From NCBI GenBank assembly GCA_913775725.1, contig CAJYNG010000008.1, forward strand, positions 434,001 to 498,000: 64,000 nt of DNA, given 5' to 3'. A model generated the notes under the pieces. That model made no database searches and was not told where the DNA came from. It saw nothing but the letters and a program-made list of their open reading frames with translations. The position numbers were made by a program, and so were the translations under genes. Source of the DNA: an uncultured Stenotrophomonas sp. (GTDB taxonomy: Bacteria > Pseudomonadota > Gammaproteobacteria > Xanthomonadales > Xanthomonadaceae). Shown here in pieces: positions 17,825-26,295 of the stretch (positions within the stretch are counted from its first letter, which is position 1; every line of letters starts with the position of its first letter).

Positions 17825-19039
17825 ATGGACATTGGAATACTGGGCGGTGGAATCGCAGGCCTGAGCGTGGCCCTTGCCCTCCACAGGCAAGGGCACAGCT
17901 GCCGTGTCTACGAACGCCGGGCCGGACCGTCGACCATGGGGGCCGGCGTCACACTCTGGCCCAACGCCGGCTTCGTACTGCAGGAACTCGGGCTGCTGGA
18001 GGACATCGCCGCAGTCGGCGGCCGGCCGACATCAGTACACCGCAGGGATGCAGCAGGCGACCCGTTGGGCGGCCTGGACATCACGCTGCTGGATCGGATC
18101 ATGGGATACCCGACCCATACGATCCTGCGCCGTGACCTGCAGGCGGTGCTGCTGGACCACGTGACGCGTGCGGGAATCCAGGTGCTGTTCGGGCATCGCG
18201 CGGTAGCGATTGAGCTGGAGGACAACGGCAAGGCCATGGCGCGGTTCGACAACGGCCAGTGCATCCGTCCGGACCTGATTCTGGGTGCGGATGGGCGAAT
18301 GGACTCGGTGGCACGCAGGTTCGTCGCAGGCGACAGTACGCCCATCTACCAGGGCTTCGTAAACTGGATCGGGGTCGCGCAGGGCAGGGCACTGATGCGC
18401 GAGGTTGGGATCCAGGATTACTGGGGTGCCGGCGATCGCTTTGGTTGCGTCGCCATCCGAACAGACCTGGTGTACTGGGCAGCCGCCCAAGCGCGGCCAC
18501 TCCCCAGGTCAACGCCTGCAGCAGACATGCGCGACGAGGTGAGGGATCTGTTCGCAGGGTGGCCCGAGCCTGTCGCGCGTTTGATCGAGGCCACGCCGGC
18601 GCACTCCGTCCAGCGGATTGCCGTGCACGACCTTGAGCCGCTGCACACGTGGAGCCGCGCAAACGTGCTGCTCATCGGTGACGCAGCGCATGCGCCCTTG
18701 CCGACGTCAGGGCAGGGGGCCTGCCAGGCGCTGGAGGATGCGTGGCACCTGGCGCGATGCCTGGAGGGTGCAGAAGAGTGTCTGGTGGAAGCCCTGCCGC
18801 GCTTCGCCACCCTCCGTGCACCCAAGACCACGAAGCTGGCCGAGCAGGGCCGGATGTTCGCGCGCGGGCTGTTCGCCAAAGACCCGGAAACCTGCCGTAT
18901 CCGCAATGAGCGCGCCAAGGCGTCCGACCCGATGCGTGATGCGTTGGCCATGGCTGCGGGGTGGTCGCAGGGATTGCCGATGGCCGAGCGCATTGAACGA
19001 GAGGCGGCGAACAGCGCGGGCAGCATGTATCGCCTGTGA
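17825..19039 (+). CDS. FAD-dependent aromatic-type monooxygenase
   Basis: From the ATG at 17825 the 404-residue protein opens with the Rossmann motif ILGGGIAGLSVALAL. It carries a mid-protein LGADGRMDSVARR (DG motif) and the FAD ribityl-binding GDAAHAPLPTSGQGA near residues 285-300. These define class A flavoprotein monooxygenases of the salicylate or 6-hydroxynicotinate hydroxylase type. The substrate is not evident. The divergent LysR gene is the likely regulator. Confidence 0.85.
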   Translation: MDIGILGGGIAGLSVALALHRQGHSCRVYERRAGPSTMGAGVTLWPNAGFVLQELGLLEDIAAVGGRPTSVHRRDAAGDPLGGLDITLLDRIMGYPTHTILRRDLQAVLLDHVTRAGIQVLFGHRAVAIELEDNGKAMARFDNGQCIRPDLILGADGRMDSVARRFVAGDSTPIYQGFVNWIGVAQGRALMREVGIQDYWGAGDRFGCVAIRTDLVYWAAAQARPLPRSTPAADMRDEVRDLFAGWPEPVARLIEATPAHSVQRIAVHDLEPLHTWSRANVLLIGDAAHAPLPTSGQGACQALEDAWHLARCLEGAEECLVEALPRFATLRAPKTTKLAEQGRMFARGLFAKDPETCRIRNERAKASDPMRDALAMAAGWSQGLPMAERIEREAANSAGSMYRL

Positions 19040-19098
19040 TGATGTGCTGCGGTGAAAGGGTCAGCCGCCGGTTGGCCCATCAATCGCTCGATGATGTC

Positions 19099-19347
19099 TC
19101 AGGCAGGGTCCTGTCTCGGGATGACGATGAGGTCCTTTTTGTTGGGAGCCTCACGAATGATCTTCTCGGCCGGAGGCACTTCAGTCCCCGGCGGCGGCAG
19201 TTGCGGAAGAAGGCGCCTGGTAAGCTGTTCCGCATTGCCATCTTTCAATGGCACAGCCTCGCTCGGCGGGGGAGCTGAGCGAGGCGGGGAAGCGCACGCG
19301 GCCACTGCAATTGAAAGAACCAGAATCGTAGGCCAGCGAATGTCCAT
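19099..19347 (-). CDS. small lipoprotein, 82 residues
   Basis: The N-terminus has a signal sequence with a lipobox VAACAS (Cys18). The mature part is short, proline-rich and charged. It lies 30 bases downstream of the secreted-protein gene on the same strand, so the two are likely co-transcribed. Confidence 0.6.
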   Translation of the reverse strand: MDIRWPTILVLSIAVAACASPPRSAPPPSEAVPLKDGNAEQLTRRLLPQLPPPGTEVPPAEKIIREAPNKKDLIVIPRQDPA

Positions 19348-19377
19348 TGCTCCTCCCTGCTTCAGCCGTTACGCACC

Positions 19378-20019
19378 TTACCGCGCGATGTTCAAGTATC
19401 CCGTCACATCCCTGGCTTGATAGATCAGCCGAGGATAGGTTGGGTCGCGATACTCATAATCCATGACAGTTGGAATTCCCGAGCGGAAAGCCACGCAGGA
19501 AAAGTTGACGACAACACGTCCGCCATAGGGCTGAGCGCCCAAAGTAACATTCGTGGGTCCGGTCCAATCAATGCTGCAACCTGCACTTGAGTTGGTCGGC
19601 GTGTTGTACCCCCGGCATTTGACAGTCGATAGCCCCGCACTCACCGAGGGCATCGCGGAGATTGCGGGGATGTGCAGATCGGCGGCGCAGGACGTTGTGA
19701 CCTGCGTTTCACCGGCGGGCAGAACGAGGTTCCCGGACGGCGGATGCACGGCCGCCGTTACCGGCGACAGGGGGAACGCCCTGGGAGCGGCGGCTGCGTT
19801 TCTCGAAGTGGTTTGCGACGCGGGCATCTGACAAACCGCAGCAGCGGTTACGTCTTTCCCCATCGTCAGTACACCCTCTCCGGTAACGTCCACGCCTCCC
19901 ATCGCCTCGCAGACAAGCTTCCGCATGGGGTCGCTGCTTTCAACGCTGTGCGCGCCCGATGATCCAGCTGCCGCGAGCATGGAAAACGCGATAGCCCCTC
20001 CTACGACACTGCGCTTCAT
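19378..20019 (-). CDS. secreted protein of unknown function with a frameshifted paralogue
   Basis: The ATG at 20019 has AAGGAG seven bases upstream. The 213-residue product has a signal peptide (residues 1-23), a Pro/Ala-rich middle, and a C-terminal part with three cysteines and GCSIDWTGPTNVTLGAQ followed by VMDYEYRDPTYPRLIYQ. The same C-terminal pattern occurs in a broken copy at 9922-10211. I do not recognise a known domain. Confidence 0.65.
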   Translation of the reverse strand: MKRSVVGGAIAFSMLAAAGSSGAHSVESSDPMRKLVCEAMGGVDVTGEGVLTMGKDVTAAAVCQMPASQTTSRNAAAAPRAFPLSPVTAAVHPPSGNLVLPAGETQVTTSCAADLHIPAISAMPSVSAGLSTVKCRGYNTPTNSSAGCSIDWTGPTNVTLGAQPYGGRVVVNFSCVAFRSGIPTVMDYEYRDPTYPRLIYQARDVTGYLNIAR

Positions 20020-20215
20020 AGCTACACTCCTTTGCTGGGAAAAGTCCGTTTGGCGCACCCGGCCCACAACGTGTCGCCGAGGAAGCTGCCCCTCTCTTGA
20101 AGACGGAAACGGGGAGGCCAAAGCGACAGCGGCGAGCGCTGCTTGAATTCCGCAGGTCGGCGGTCAAACAGTGAATCCGTCCGCCGTGTGCCGCCAACCT
20201 CTGCGCGGCGTCAAC

Positions 20216-20665
20216 TCACGCCTGCTTTGCCCGATCTGCAAAATTCCGCTGCAGCAGCCGCTCTCTCACCTTGTCGTACACCAAATTGTAGACATAGGTG
20301 TAAGGCAGGAAGAATGCAATCAGGCCCAACTCCAGCAGGAACGCGTCCCAGTAGGAGATGGACAGCCACCAAGCGGCAAGCAGCACCACAACCACCACCA
20401 GGCCGCCTTCAAACCCCACCGCATGCGCAATCCGCACCGGCACGGTTCGCTTGAACCCGATCTTCTTCTCCACCCGGTCAAACAGCGCGTTATAGATCAT
20501 GTTCCAGAGCATCGCGCACGTCGCCAGGGCGATGGTCAGCACACCGGTTTCAAACAGCGATTTGCCCAGGAAGTAAGACATCACCGGAGCGCACAGGCAC
20601 AGGGCAATGGCTTCGAAGAGGACGGCGTGGAGGAGGCGGTCCCAGAGGGTCTTTTTGGAATTCAT
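20216..20665 (-). CDS. PACE-family multidrug efflux protein (AceI-like)
   Basis: The 149-residue protein has four membrane helices in two tandem bacterial transmembrane pair domains. The conserved PACE signatures are present: WNMIYNALFDRVE in the first repeat, RTVPVRIAHAVGFEGG after it, and YTYVYNLVYDKV in the second. AceI-type proteins export biocides such as chlorhexidine in exchange for protons. A LysR gene is divergent, as with the AceR/AceI pair. A run of ten Gs lies 60 bases upstream of the ATG. Confidence 0.88.
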   Translation of the reverse strand: MNSKKTLWDRLLHAVLFEAIALCLCAPVMSYFLGKSLFETGVLTIALATCAMLWNMIYNALFDRVEKKIGFKRTVPVRIAHAVGFEGGLVVVVVLLAAWWLSISYWDAFLLELGLIAFFLPYTYVYNLVYDKVRERLLQRNFADRAKQA

Positions 20666-20724
20666 GCTGCAGCACCTGATGTTCACCGCCGGCAGTGCCG
20701 AGCGGATGTAAGAGCGAATCGAGA

Positions 20725-20734
20725 GGGGGGGGGG
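20725..20734. repeat. poly-G tract of 10 bases in the PACE leader/promoter
   Basis: Ten consecutive G residues occupy 20725-20734, between the PACE start and the LysR start. In such a position, length changes could alter PACE transcription or leader structure. Confidence 0.6.
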
Positions 20735-20822
20735 CGGAGCGGCGATCCACGCTCGTAATGTGCCCGGGCGCCATGATATAAGCTTCAAAAATGAATCAAA
20801 ATAGCCAATAACGCAGGCGGCC

Positions 20823-20838
20823 GTTTCATCTATGAAAC
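20823..20838. promoter_or_regulatory. inverted repeat over the LysR start codon
   Basis: GTTTCAT and ATGAAAC form a perfect 7-bp inverted repeat with a two-base spacer, and the ATG of the right arm is the LysR start codon. Its place fits an autoregulatory operator. An AT-rich stretch at 20775-20815 to its left is the likely shared promoter region. Confidence 0.45.
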
Positions 20839-21728
20839 ACTTTCCCTGGGACAACCTGATCGTGCTGCTGGCCGTGATCCGCGGCGGCACCCTGCGCGAG
20901 GCGGCGAAAGCGGCCCGTATGAGCACGGCCACGCTATCGCGCCGGCTGGATGCGCTGGAGGAGCGACTGGGTGGCAAGGTGGTAGAGCGCACGTCAACCG
21001 GCTGCGTTCCCACGGAACTGGGGCAGCGAGTGTTTGCACTGGCAGAGCAGATGGAAGAGGCCGCCGACGAGATCGCTCGCCAGGTTGATACGCCCAGGGA
21101 GCTGGTGGGCACAGTGCGCATCAACGCCGATGAGTGGGCCAGCTTCATGCTGATTACTCTGCTTCCCGGCTTGAACCGCCAGCACCCTTCGTTGGATGTG
21201 GAGGTGCTCACCTCGCGCGAGCCTTACAACCTGGCCCGCCGCGAGGCCGACGCCCTGCTGCGCTACGGCCCGCCCGACACAGGCGATCTGCGTGGTGACC
21301 GCGTGGGGCAGATGGACTATGCGCTGTATGCCAATCAGGCCTACGCTGCGCGGCGGCAGGCGGCGATTGCCAGCCAGGCATGGCATGAGCTGGAATTCGT
21401 GGGCCTGGATGAGCCGCGCGTGGAATTTGAGGTGGAGCGCTGGATGCGTTCACTGCCCGGTGCAAGCCGTCCTTGGCTTCGCTGCAACTATTCAGTTGGG
21501 GTGCTCGATGGGGTCACCTCAGGAGCCGGGCTGGGCGTCATAGAATGCGCGGTTGCCCAGCATGTGGGCGGGTTGATACGCGTGCGCGATGCGCCGGCAC
21601 TGAGCAAGGAAGTGTGGCTGTGGACGCACCGGTCGCTGTATGACACCCCGCGCTTCCAGGCCCTGCGGGATTTTTTCAAGCAAACCTGGCTCAGTGGCAA
21701 GAGCGGGCGCCAGCGGACGGCAAAGTAG
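20832..21728 (+). CDS. LysR-family regulator, divergent from PACE gene
   Basis: The 298-residue protein has a LysR helix-turn-helix (GGTLREAAKAARMSTATLSR, about 18-37) and an effector domain. It is divergent from the PACE efflux gene with 166 bases between the starts. The arrangement suggests that it activates efflux in response to substrate, like AceR, though the sequence looks closer to generic LysR proteins than to AceR itself. Confidence 0.85.
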   Translation: MKHFPWDNLIVLLAVIRGGTLREAAKAARMSTATLSRRLDALEERLGGKVVERTSTGCVPTELGQRVFALAEQMEEAADEIARQVDTPRELVGTVRINADEWASFMLITLLPGLNRQHPSLDVEVLTSREPYNLARREADALLRYGPPDTGDLRGDRVGQMDYALYANQAYAARRQAAIASQAWHELEFVGLDEPRVEFEVERWMRSLPGASRPWLRCNYSVGVLDGVTSGAGLGVIECAVAQHVGGLIRVRDAPALSKEVWLWTHRSLYDTPRFQALRDFFKQTWLSGKSGRQRTAK

Positions 21729-21870
21729 GTCGCCCCCCCGCTGCAGCATCCGCGCGACGTGGCTGTCACCGATGGGTAGTCGTCATGATGATGAGGAAAG
21801 GTGCGGTGGTGATCGTCAACGACCAACGGAAGGTGATCACCACCTGGGTAACAAACACAGCGGGGGTTCG

Positions 21871-22134
21871 ATGACTAGGCGTTCTGCGGAAAACGAGCAA
21901 CAGATGTTGTCCTTGGCCGAGAAGGTTCTTGCCGCTCGACATGCCGCACCTCTGCTTGCAGAGCGATTGGCAGGTGGTCACGTTACGTCGGACGACCGCA
22001 AAGCGATCATCGAAGTGATTGCGGCCGAATTGTGCGAAAAGGGCTTCGATGCCGAGTCGGAGCCCTCCGCGTACGGGCACGCGCGTGAGCGGCTGATCGA
22101 CTACTTGAACAGGCCGAAGCCAACGCCTTTGTAG
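21871..22134 (+). CDS. hypothetical protein, 87 residues
   Basis: The ATG at 21871 follows a GGGGG tract. The product is a soluble helical protein beginning MTRRSAENEQQMLSLAEKVL. Its stop codon lies inside the GTAG terminal of the SMAG-like palindrome at 22131. No family is recognised. Confidence 0.5.
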   Translation: MTRRSAENEQQMLSLAEKVLAARHAAPLLAERLAGGHVTSDDRKAIIEVIAAELCEKGFDAESEPSAYGHARERLIDYLNRPKPTPL

Positions 22135-22155
22135 AGTCGAGCCATGCTCGACTAC
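22131..22155. repeat. SMAG-type palindromic repeat
   Basis: GTAGAGTCGAGC and GCTCGACTAC flank a short loop, giving a hairpin with GTAG and CTAC ends. This is the hallmark of the SMAG elements scattered through S. maltophilia genomes. It overlaps the ends of the two convergent genes and may serve as a terminator or mRNA end stabiliser. Confidence 0.75.
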
Positions 22156-22622
22156 CGCGTGCCGCATCGCACCCCATCAGGCACCTCACCAGCAAGAACC
22201 CGCAGCATCCGATCCATCAAAACAGGCTTCGGCACACCAGCCAGCACCTGCTCCAGATAGTCCAACGGCTCAATCTGCCACTGAAGAAGCGCCCGCAACC
22301 GCACAATGTCGGTCGCCCGCTGCCGGGCGTCCAGCGATATCTGCAAGAGCAAATAGTGCGAGCGCCTCTCCAGCCACAGCACTGGAACGCCACGGCAGTA
22401 AATCTGGAAGGCGGCGTCTTGACGCTGTCCAACGAACTCAAAGCCCTGCCGTGGCCGCGCTTCCACAAACTGCCTTGCCTGTCGGCGAAGCTGTGAAAAG
22501 CGATCATCGGAAATGCCGTGGAACGCGAGCTGGTCAGGCACCGGCGGCACCGGCCACTGAATCTGCGCCGTAACCACCACCGCCAGACAAATCACCGTGG
22601 CCGCCCATCGGCACCACGTCAC
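22152..22622 (-). CDS. hypothetical secreted protein, 156 residues
   Basis: The product has an N-terminal hydrophobic segment (about 7-22) that looks like a signal peptide, followed by a mixed alpha/beta region with one cysteine. It starts directly at the end of the upstream minus-strand gene, so the two form an operon. The function is not indicated. Confidence 0.5.
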   Translation of the reverse strand: MTWCRWAATVICLAVVVTAQIQWPVPPVPDQLAFHGISDDRFSQLRRQARQFVEARPRQGFEFVGQRQDAAFQIYCRGVPVLWLERRSHYLLLQISLDARQRATDIVRLRALLQWQIEPLDYLEQVLAGVPKPVLMDRMLRVLAGEVPDGVRCGTR

Positions 22623-22979
22623 TCAACCCTCCGGATGCAGCCGCGTACTCGCGTGTGCGGTGAGGCCCAGTCCGGCCATGATCAGGCCCTCCATGACGCG
22701 CGGGCCGACGTATTGCTCCAGCTCGCCGTTCTCGCGGGCGCGCTGTGCGGCCAGCAGGATCTCCAGCACCACTCGAAGACCCGCCAGCGAGCAGTCGGTA
22801 TCCGCCAAGGCGATGCGCCGGCCCGGCATCTGATGGCGCTCTGGCCACGGTTGACCATCGGAGGCGGCTCCGGCGCCGATGCTGTGCAGCAGGGCGATGA
22901 GGGTGTTCGGGTCCAACGCGGGGCCGTTGGCGGGCGCGTTGTGGATCGGGTGCGGGGCAGGGGAGTGGGGCTGGGTCAT
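22623..22979 (-). CDS. hypothetical protein downstream of structured RNA element
   Basis: From the ATG at 22979, preceded by AAGGAG, the 118-residue product begins with a Pro/His-rich stretch and ends in a helical region (LRVVLEILLAAQRARENGEL). No domain is recognised. The gene follows a large inverted structured element (23008-23209) that would form its 5' leader. Confidence 0.55.
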   Translation of the reverse strand: MTQPHSPAPHPIHNAPANGPALDPNTLIALLHSIGAGAASDGQPWPERHQMPGRRIALADTDCSLAGLRVVLEILLAAQRARENGELEQYVGPRVMEGLIMAGLGLTAHASTRLHPEG

Positions 22980-23007
22980 GGCGGGGCTCCTTGCGTGCAT
23001 GCAGAAG

Positions 23008-23209
23008 CCGCCACCGATAAAGGTGGCGGACGATGCGTGGTTCGAAACCCGGTGTTCGCTGAACCGGCAGGCACAAGGCCTCCACGCACCGCCCGCCATA
23101 GCCGGCCGACGGATTGCCAGCCGGCACCACACAGGGTGATGCCGGCTGGCAAGCGTTTACTTCAGCGAACTACCGGGGTTTCGAATCCCGGCCACCTGCT
23201 TTCGGTGGC
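23008..23209 (-). ncRNA. candidate structured RNA / 5' leader made of two inverted hairpin units
   Basis: Four perfect or near-perfect stems occur in about 200 bases. CCGCCACC pairs with GGTGGCGG (23008-23029). GCCACC pairs with GGTGGC (23191-23209). A central 13-bp stem TTGCCAGCCGGCA pairs 23114-23126 with 23140-23152. A long outer stem pairs 23041-23063 with 23161-23185 through TTCGAAACCCGG and GTTCGCTGAA. Read inwards, both ends carry the same hairpin plus TTCGAAACC unit in opposite orientation. The strand was assigned because the minus-strand gene at 22979 follows within 30 bases. Confidence 0.5.
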
Positions 23210-23434
23210 GAGGAAAGGAATACGCCCGGCTGTGCGCGATGCCAATGCAGTAAGGCTGATGCCGTCACCACATTCAATATTTTCAGAATCGTTGTATACG
23301 GCTCAATGGGGCCGGAGCCTTGCACTGCAAGGCTATCGGCGATGTCGGTGGTGCAAGCCTAGCGAGTGTCGGCATCCGCCCGGCGAGGCCGCGAGCGAGG
23401 CGAATGCGACAGGATTGCCAAGGGCCGCCAGGCG
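23210..23434. other. intergenic region without recognised features
   Basis: Between the structured element and the TPR-protein gene I see no gene. A short AT-rich stretch at 23272-23300 could hold the minus-strand promoter for the structured leader, but no convincing hexamer pair is visible. Confidence 0.3.
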
Positions 23435-24190
23435 TCAGTAACCCTTCAACGCAACCTTGGCCCGCTCCAGCCATGCGGCATTGTGGCTGCGCGCATGACG
23501 CGACCAATGCTGGGCATCGTCGATGATGCTGGCGAGCAGGCTACGGGCCTGCTCACGGTCGGCGGGCTGCGGCTGCGCCATCAGCCACTCGGCGTAGAGG
23601 CAGCGGGCGGCCGCATCGTTTCCGCATTCGACGGCGCGCTCGAATGCGGCGCGGGCTCCGGGTGCTTGGGCGGCAGCCAGTGCCTGCTCGTAAAGCAGCG
23701 TCTGTTCCGGCTTGCGGCGCACATCCGGATGGCGGGCGAACAGGCCGTCCAGCGTCTCGATCGCAAGCGCGGGTTGCCCTGAATCGAGGCGGGCACGCGC
23801 CAGGCCGGTCAGAATGTAGGGATCGTCGCCCAGCGGCGAGCTGGCCGCCTGCTCGAGCAGGGCTCTAGCTTCCTCGGCCTGGCCGGCATCCAGCAGCGTC
23901 ATGCCCAGCCGAACCCGATTCTGCACGGTGGGCGTGCGCGCCAGTTCGGCGCGGGCATTGCGCAGGTCCTGGCCCGGGTCCATGAGTTGCTTGGCGGAAC
24001 GGACGACCTGCCGGGCACCACGCGAATGGCGGACTTCGGGAAAGTAGATCGCCAGGAAGTAAACGACGCTGCCGAGCAGTGGGAACGAGAAGAGCAGGAT
24101 GAGCCAGTAGAGGCTCTGGCCCGAGCGGATGGCGTGCACCGCGAAGTAGATGGCTGCCAGTACGTGGAGTCCGATTCCGATATAGGGCAT
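23435..24190 (-). CDS. membrane-anchored TPR protein
   Basis: The 251-residue protein starts with two membrane helices (about 4-21 and 27-49) of the kind found at the start of cardiolipin synthases. A cytoplasmic region with TPR-like helix pairs follows (about 80-250), rich in Ala and Leu and including LGMTLLDAGQAEEARALLEQA. TPR proteins serve as protein-protein scaffolds. The ATG at 24190 was chosen because the membrane segment begins there. Confidence 0.7.
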   Translation of the reverse strand: MPYIGIGLHVLAAIYFAVHAIRSGQSLYWLILLFSFPLLGSVVYFLAIYFPEVRHSRGARQVVRSAKQLMDPGQDLRNARAELARTPTVQNRVRLGMTLLDAGQAEEARALLEQAASSPLGDDPYILTGLARARLDSGQPALAIETLDGLFARHPDVRRKPEQTLLYEQALAAAQAPGARAAFERAVECGNDAAARCLYAEWLMAQPQPADREQARSLLASIIDDAQHWSRHARSHNAAWLERAKVALKGY

Positions 24191-24268
24191 GTGAGCCGCC
24201 TCGTCCTTGTGAGGGGTGGAACTATAGTGGGGGTGGGGTGGGGCGCCAATGGGGTGGGGCGATCGGGC

Positions 24269-24280
24269 GTGACGCGTCAC
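24269..24280. promoter_or_regulatory. palindrome GTGACGCGTCAC in divergent promoter region
   Basis: A perfect 12-bp palindrome lies between the divergent TPR-protein gene (start 24190) and the membrane-protein gene (start 24357). The shorter core TGACGCGTCA recurs at 58111-58120, also in an intergenic region. It could be an operator. Confidence 0.35.
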
Positions 24281-24356
24281 GTTAATAGAGTGAGTTCTGC
24301 AGGACGGAGCGCTGCATGCCACTATGTGGCGGGGCTGCATTGATGGAAGGGGATAC

Positions 24357-25073
24357 ATGGAACGTACGCAGAAGACGCTAACGATGGCCGATGTTGCTGG
24401 CTGGGGTTCGGCGCTGGTCACGTTCGGATTGATTCAAGGGGCCTTCTATCTGAAGGCGTATTGGGGGCACTTCGGCCTGGATCCCTTTCAGTTTGTTGCG
24501 GTGAGTGAGCTTGCGCTGGCAGGCTTGGTGGGCATCGGCTTGGTGTTGTTCTTCATGCTCGTGGCACTGCTGCTTGGCGGCTGGGTCGAAGGGAGGGTGA
24601 CGGCGAGCACGTCTCAAGCCAGTCTGCTGATGTGGCTGATCTTCGCCCTTTGCCTGGTTGGAATGGGCGCCCTGCTTTGGTGGTCCAATGGCTGGCCCGT
24701 TCTGATAGGTGTGGCCCTGACTGGCATATGTGCAATCGCCTTACGCCTGTCACCAGTGCTGCCAGCTGCCGTAAAGGACTCGCCATGGCTGGTCTATGCC
24801 CTAGTGATGCTTGTCTATGTCCCGATCTCGTCAAGCTGGCTTGGCCTCGAGCGCGCCAGGGCGATCACTTATAGCAGCGGCAAGTACACGATCAATGTGA
24901 CTATTGATGAGAGGGTGCAGGGCAGCCTGAGCCTTGTGGGGCGTCTGGGTGATAGCTATGTGCTTTGGGACATGGCCCAGAAGACTGCAGTTCTTGTGCC
25001 CGCTGGCGATGTGAGCAGGCTGGAGATCGCGCGGAAACCCTTTTTGCCTGCCAATCCAGCCCAGTCGCGATAA
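24357..25073 (+). CDS. integral membrane protein of unknown function
   Basis: From the ATG at 24357, preceded by GAAGGGGA, the 238-residue protein has about five membrane helices (near 12-32, 45-75, 85-105, 108-128 and 140-160). A soluble beta-rich tail of about 75 residues follows. No family is recognised. It lies next to the phage-bearing terminus region. Confidence 0.6.
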   Translation: MERTQKTLTMADVAGWGSALVTFGLIQGAFYLKAYWGHFGLDPFQFVAVSELALAGLVGIGLVLFFMLVALLLGGWVEGRVTASTSQASLLMWLIFALCLVGMGALLWWSNGWPVLIGVALTGICAIALRLSPVLPAAVKDSPWLVYALVMLVYVPISSSWLGLERARAITYSSGKYTINVTIDERVQGSLSLVGRLGDSYVLWDMAQKTAVLVPAGDVSRLEIARKPFLPANPAQSR

Positions 25074-25263
25074 GGGCTCGTTACCGGGGCGGGGGAGCCA
25101 ACGCTTGATCCATTGAGGAAGTCGCCTTGGGCCTAAACAGAGATGGTGTTCAGGCGGGGCACCCTTGGTTACCGTCCACTCCGGCAGGAAGAACTGGGTC
25201 GGTCAGGTTGATCCTTGCGGTCACTTTCTCGTCATTAAATTCTTCTAGGAACATGTAGGAATT

Positions 25264-25911
25264 ATGGCAATCGAACCAATGACTCAGATCGAGGCGGCGA
25301 TAAAAAACGCATCCGAGAAAATTGAACGTGTGACTCAAGCCCATCACGCTCGACTTCTCAAAGAACATATTGACCTGTCCATTGAAATTCACAAGGAACT
25401 TATCCCGCTTCTAAATAACCTGACCCGCGACGAAAATCGCAACGGCCAAACAGTGAAGGTGGTTCGGTCAAGCCGGACGCATGAAGAATGGGAGGCCGTG
25501 TTTTCCGTGATCAACATGGCGGCCGGGCCAATCGTACAGCTGATCTGCGAGGGCCTCTACCTCCAGGCCTATTGCATCGTCAGGCAGGTCCTTGAGGGCA
25601 TCGCGCAGCTTCACCATATTCGTCACGGAACCAGGCAGATAACCAAGGCGCCCCAGATCAATCATCTGGACGAGGCCCTGCGTAGGATCTATTCTCCATT
25701 GTCACAAGGGGCGCACATTGCAACCCATGACGCCGCCCAGATACAGGCACCCTCAGCCAGCGGAATGGAGTCCACTCTGGCATTCTTGCCACATGGAATC
25801 AGCCTGATCCCTTGTTACTCTCTAGAATTGTCCCGCGACTTGCTTGAGATTCATCTAGCGCTACGTCGGCTTCTGCTCTCACATCTTCAAGAGCACGGCA
25901 GCCACCTATAA
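25264..25911 (+). CDS. hypothetical protein, 215 residues
   Basis: The product is helical and soluble, with an N-terminal coiled-coil-like stretch (about 8-60). The gene is visibly lower in GC than the surrounding host genes. With the phage remnant immediately downstream, it is probably horizontally acquired. No domain is recognised. Confidence 0.55.
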   Translation: MAIEPMTQIEAAIKNASEKIERVTQAHHARLLKEHIDLSIEIHKELIPLLNNLTRDENRNGQTVKVVRSSRTHEEWEAVFSVINMAAGPIVQLICEGLYLQAYCIVRQVLEGIAQLHHIRHGTRQITKAPQINHLDEALRRIYSPLSQGAHIATHDAAQIQAPSASGMESTLAFLPHGISLIPCYSLELSRDLLEIHLALRRLLLSHLQEHGSHL

Positions 25912-25926
25912 TGCGAGTGACACAGG

Positions 25927-26282
25927 ATGACCGTTGACTGGCCTTTACCGCCCAATTCGGGGGGGGGGCGCTCGGCGGGAATGGTCGAATGGGTCGACGG
26001 CTCCGGGAACACGGCCGATCAATTGACCTTGGATACGCTGATAGCGATGGGTAACCGGCTCAGGGTTGCCGTGTACGGGGTTCGCCTCACGGCGGGTTTG
26101 CTTGAGACGGTCGCCGCAGCTCGGCCGAGGGAGGCACACTGGCGCGAAGAAGGTACCGCCTGGACAGTGACCGTGCTGCCGCCGCGGTCATGGCGTCAAG
26201 TAGTGGAGGCACCATCGTGCGCGTAGGTGAGCGCCCCATGGGTACGTTCCCGGAATCCAAACCCTACCCGCCAAGTTTCTGA
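25927..26282 (+). pseudogene. Zot C-terminal remnant of a first inovirus
   Basis: The segment after about 25978 encodes VEWVDGSGNTADQLTLDTLI and YGVRLTAG, which align with VEFRASGGGQVLDRFTTEQL and FGVLLSARG of the intact Zot protein at 32730-34022. The end, in a different frame, reads RPMGTFPESKPYPPSF, against RPMGTFPETPPYPASF in the intact copy. The gene is therefore truncated at its 5' end and frameshifted. A run of about ten Gs near 25959 marks its left edge. Confidence 0.8.
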
Positions 26283-26295
26283 TTAACGTGACGCA

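Noticed and set aside
23035-23190. GGTTCGAAACC segments looking like tRNA T-arms
   Set aside because: No acceptor, D-arm or anticodon stem fits around them; they are arms of a long inverted repeat.
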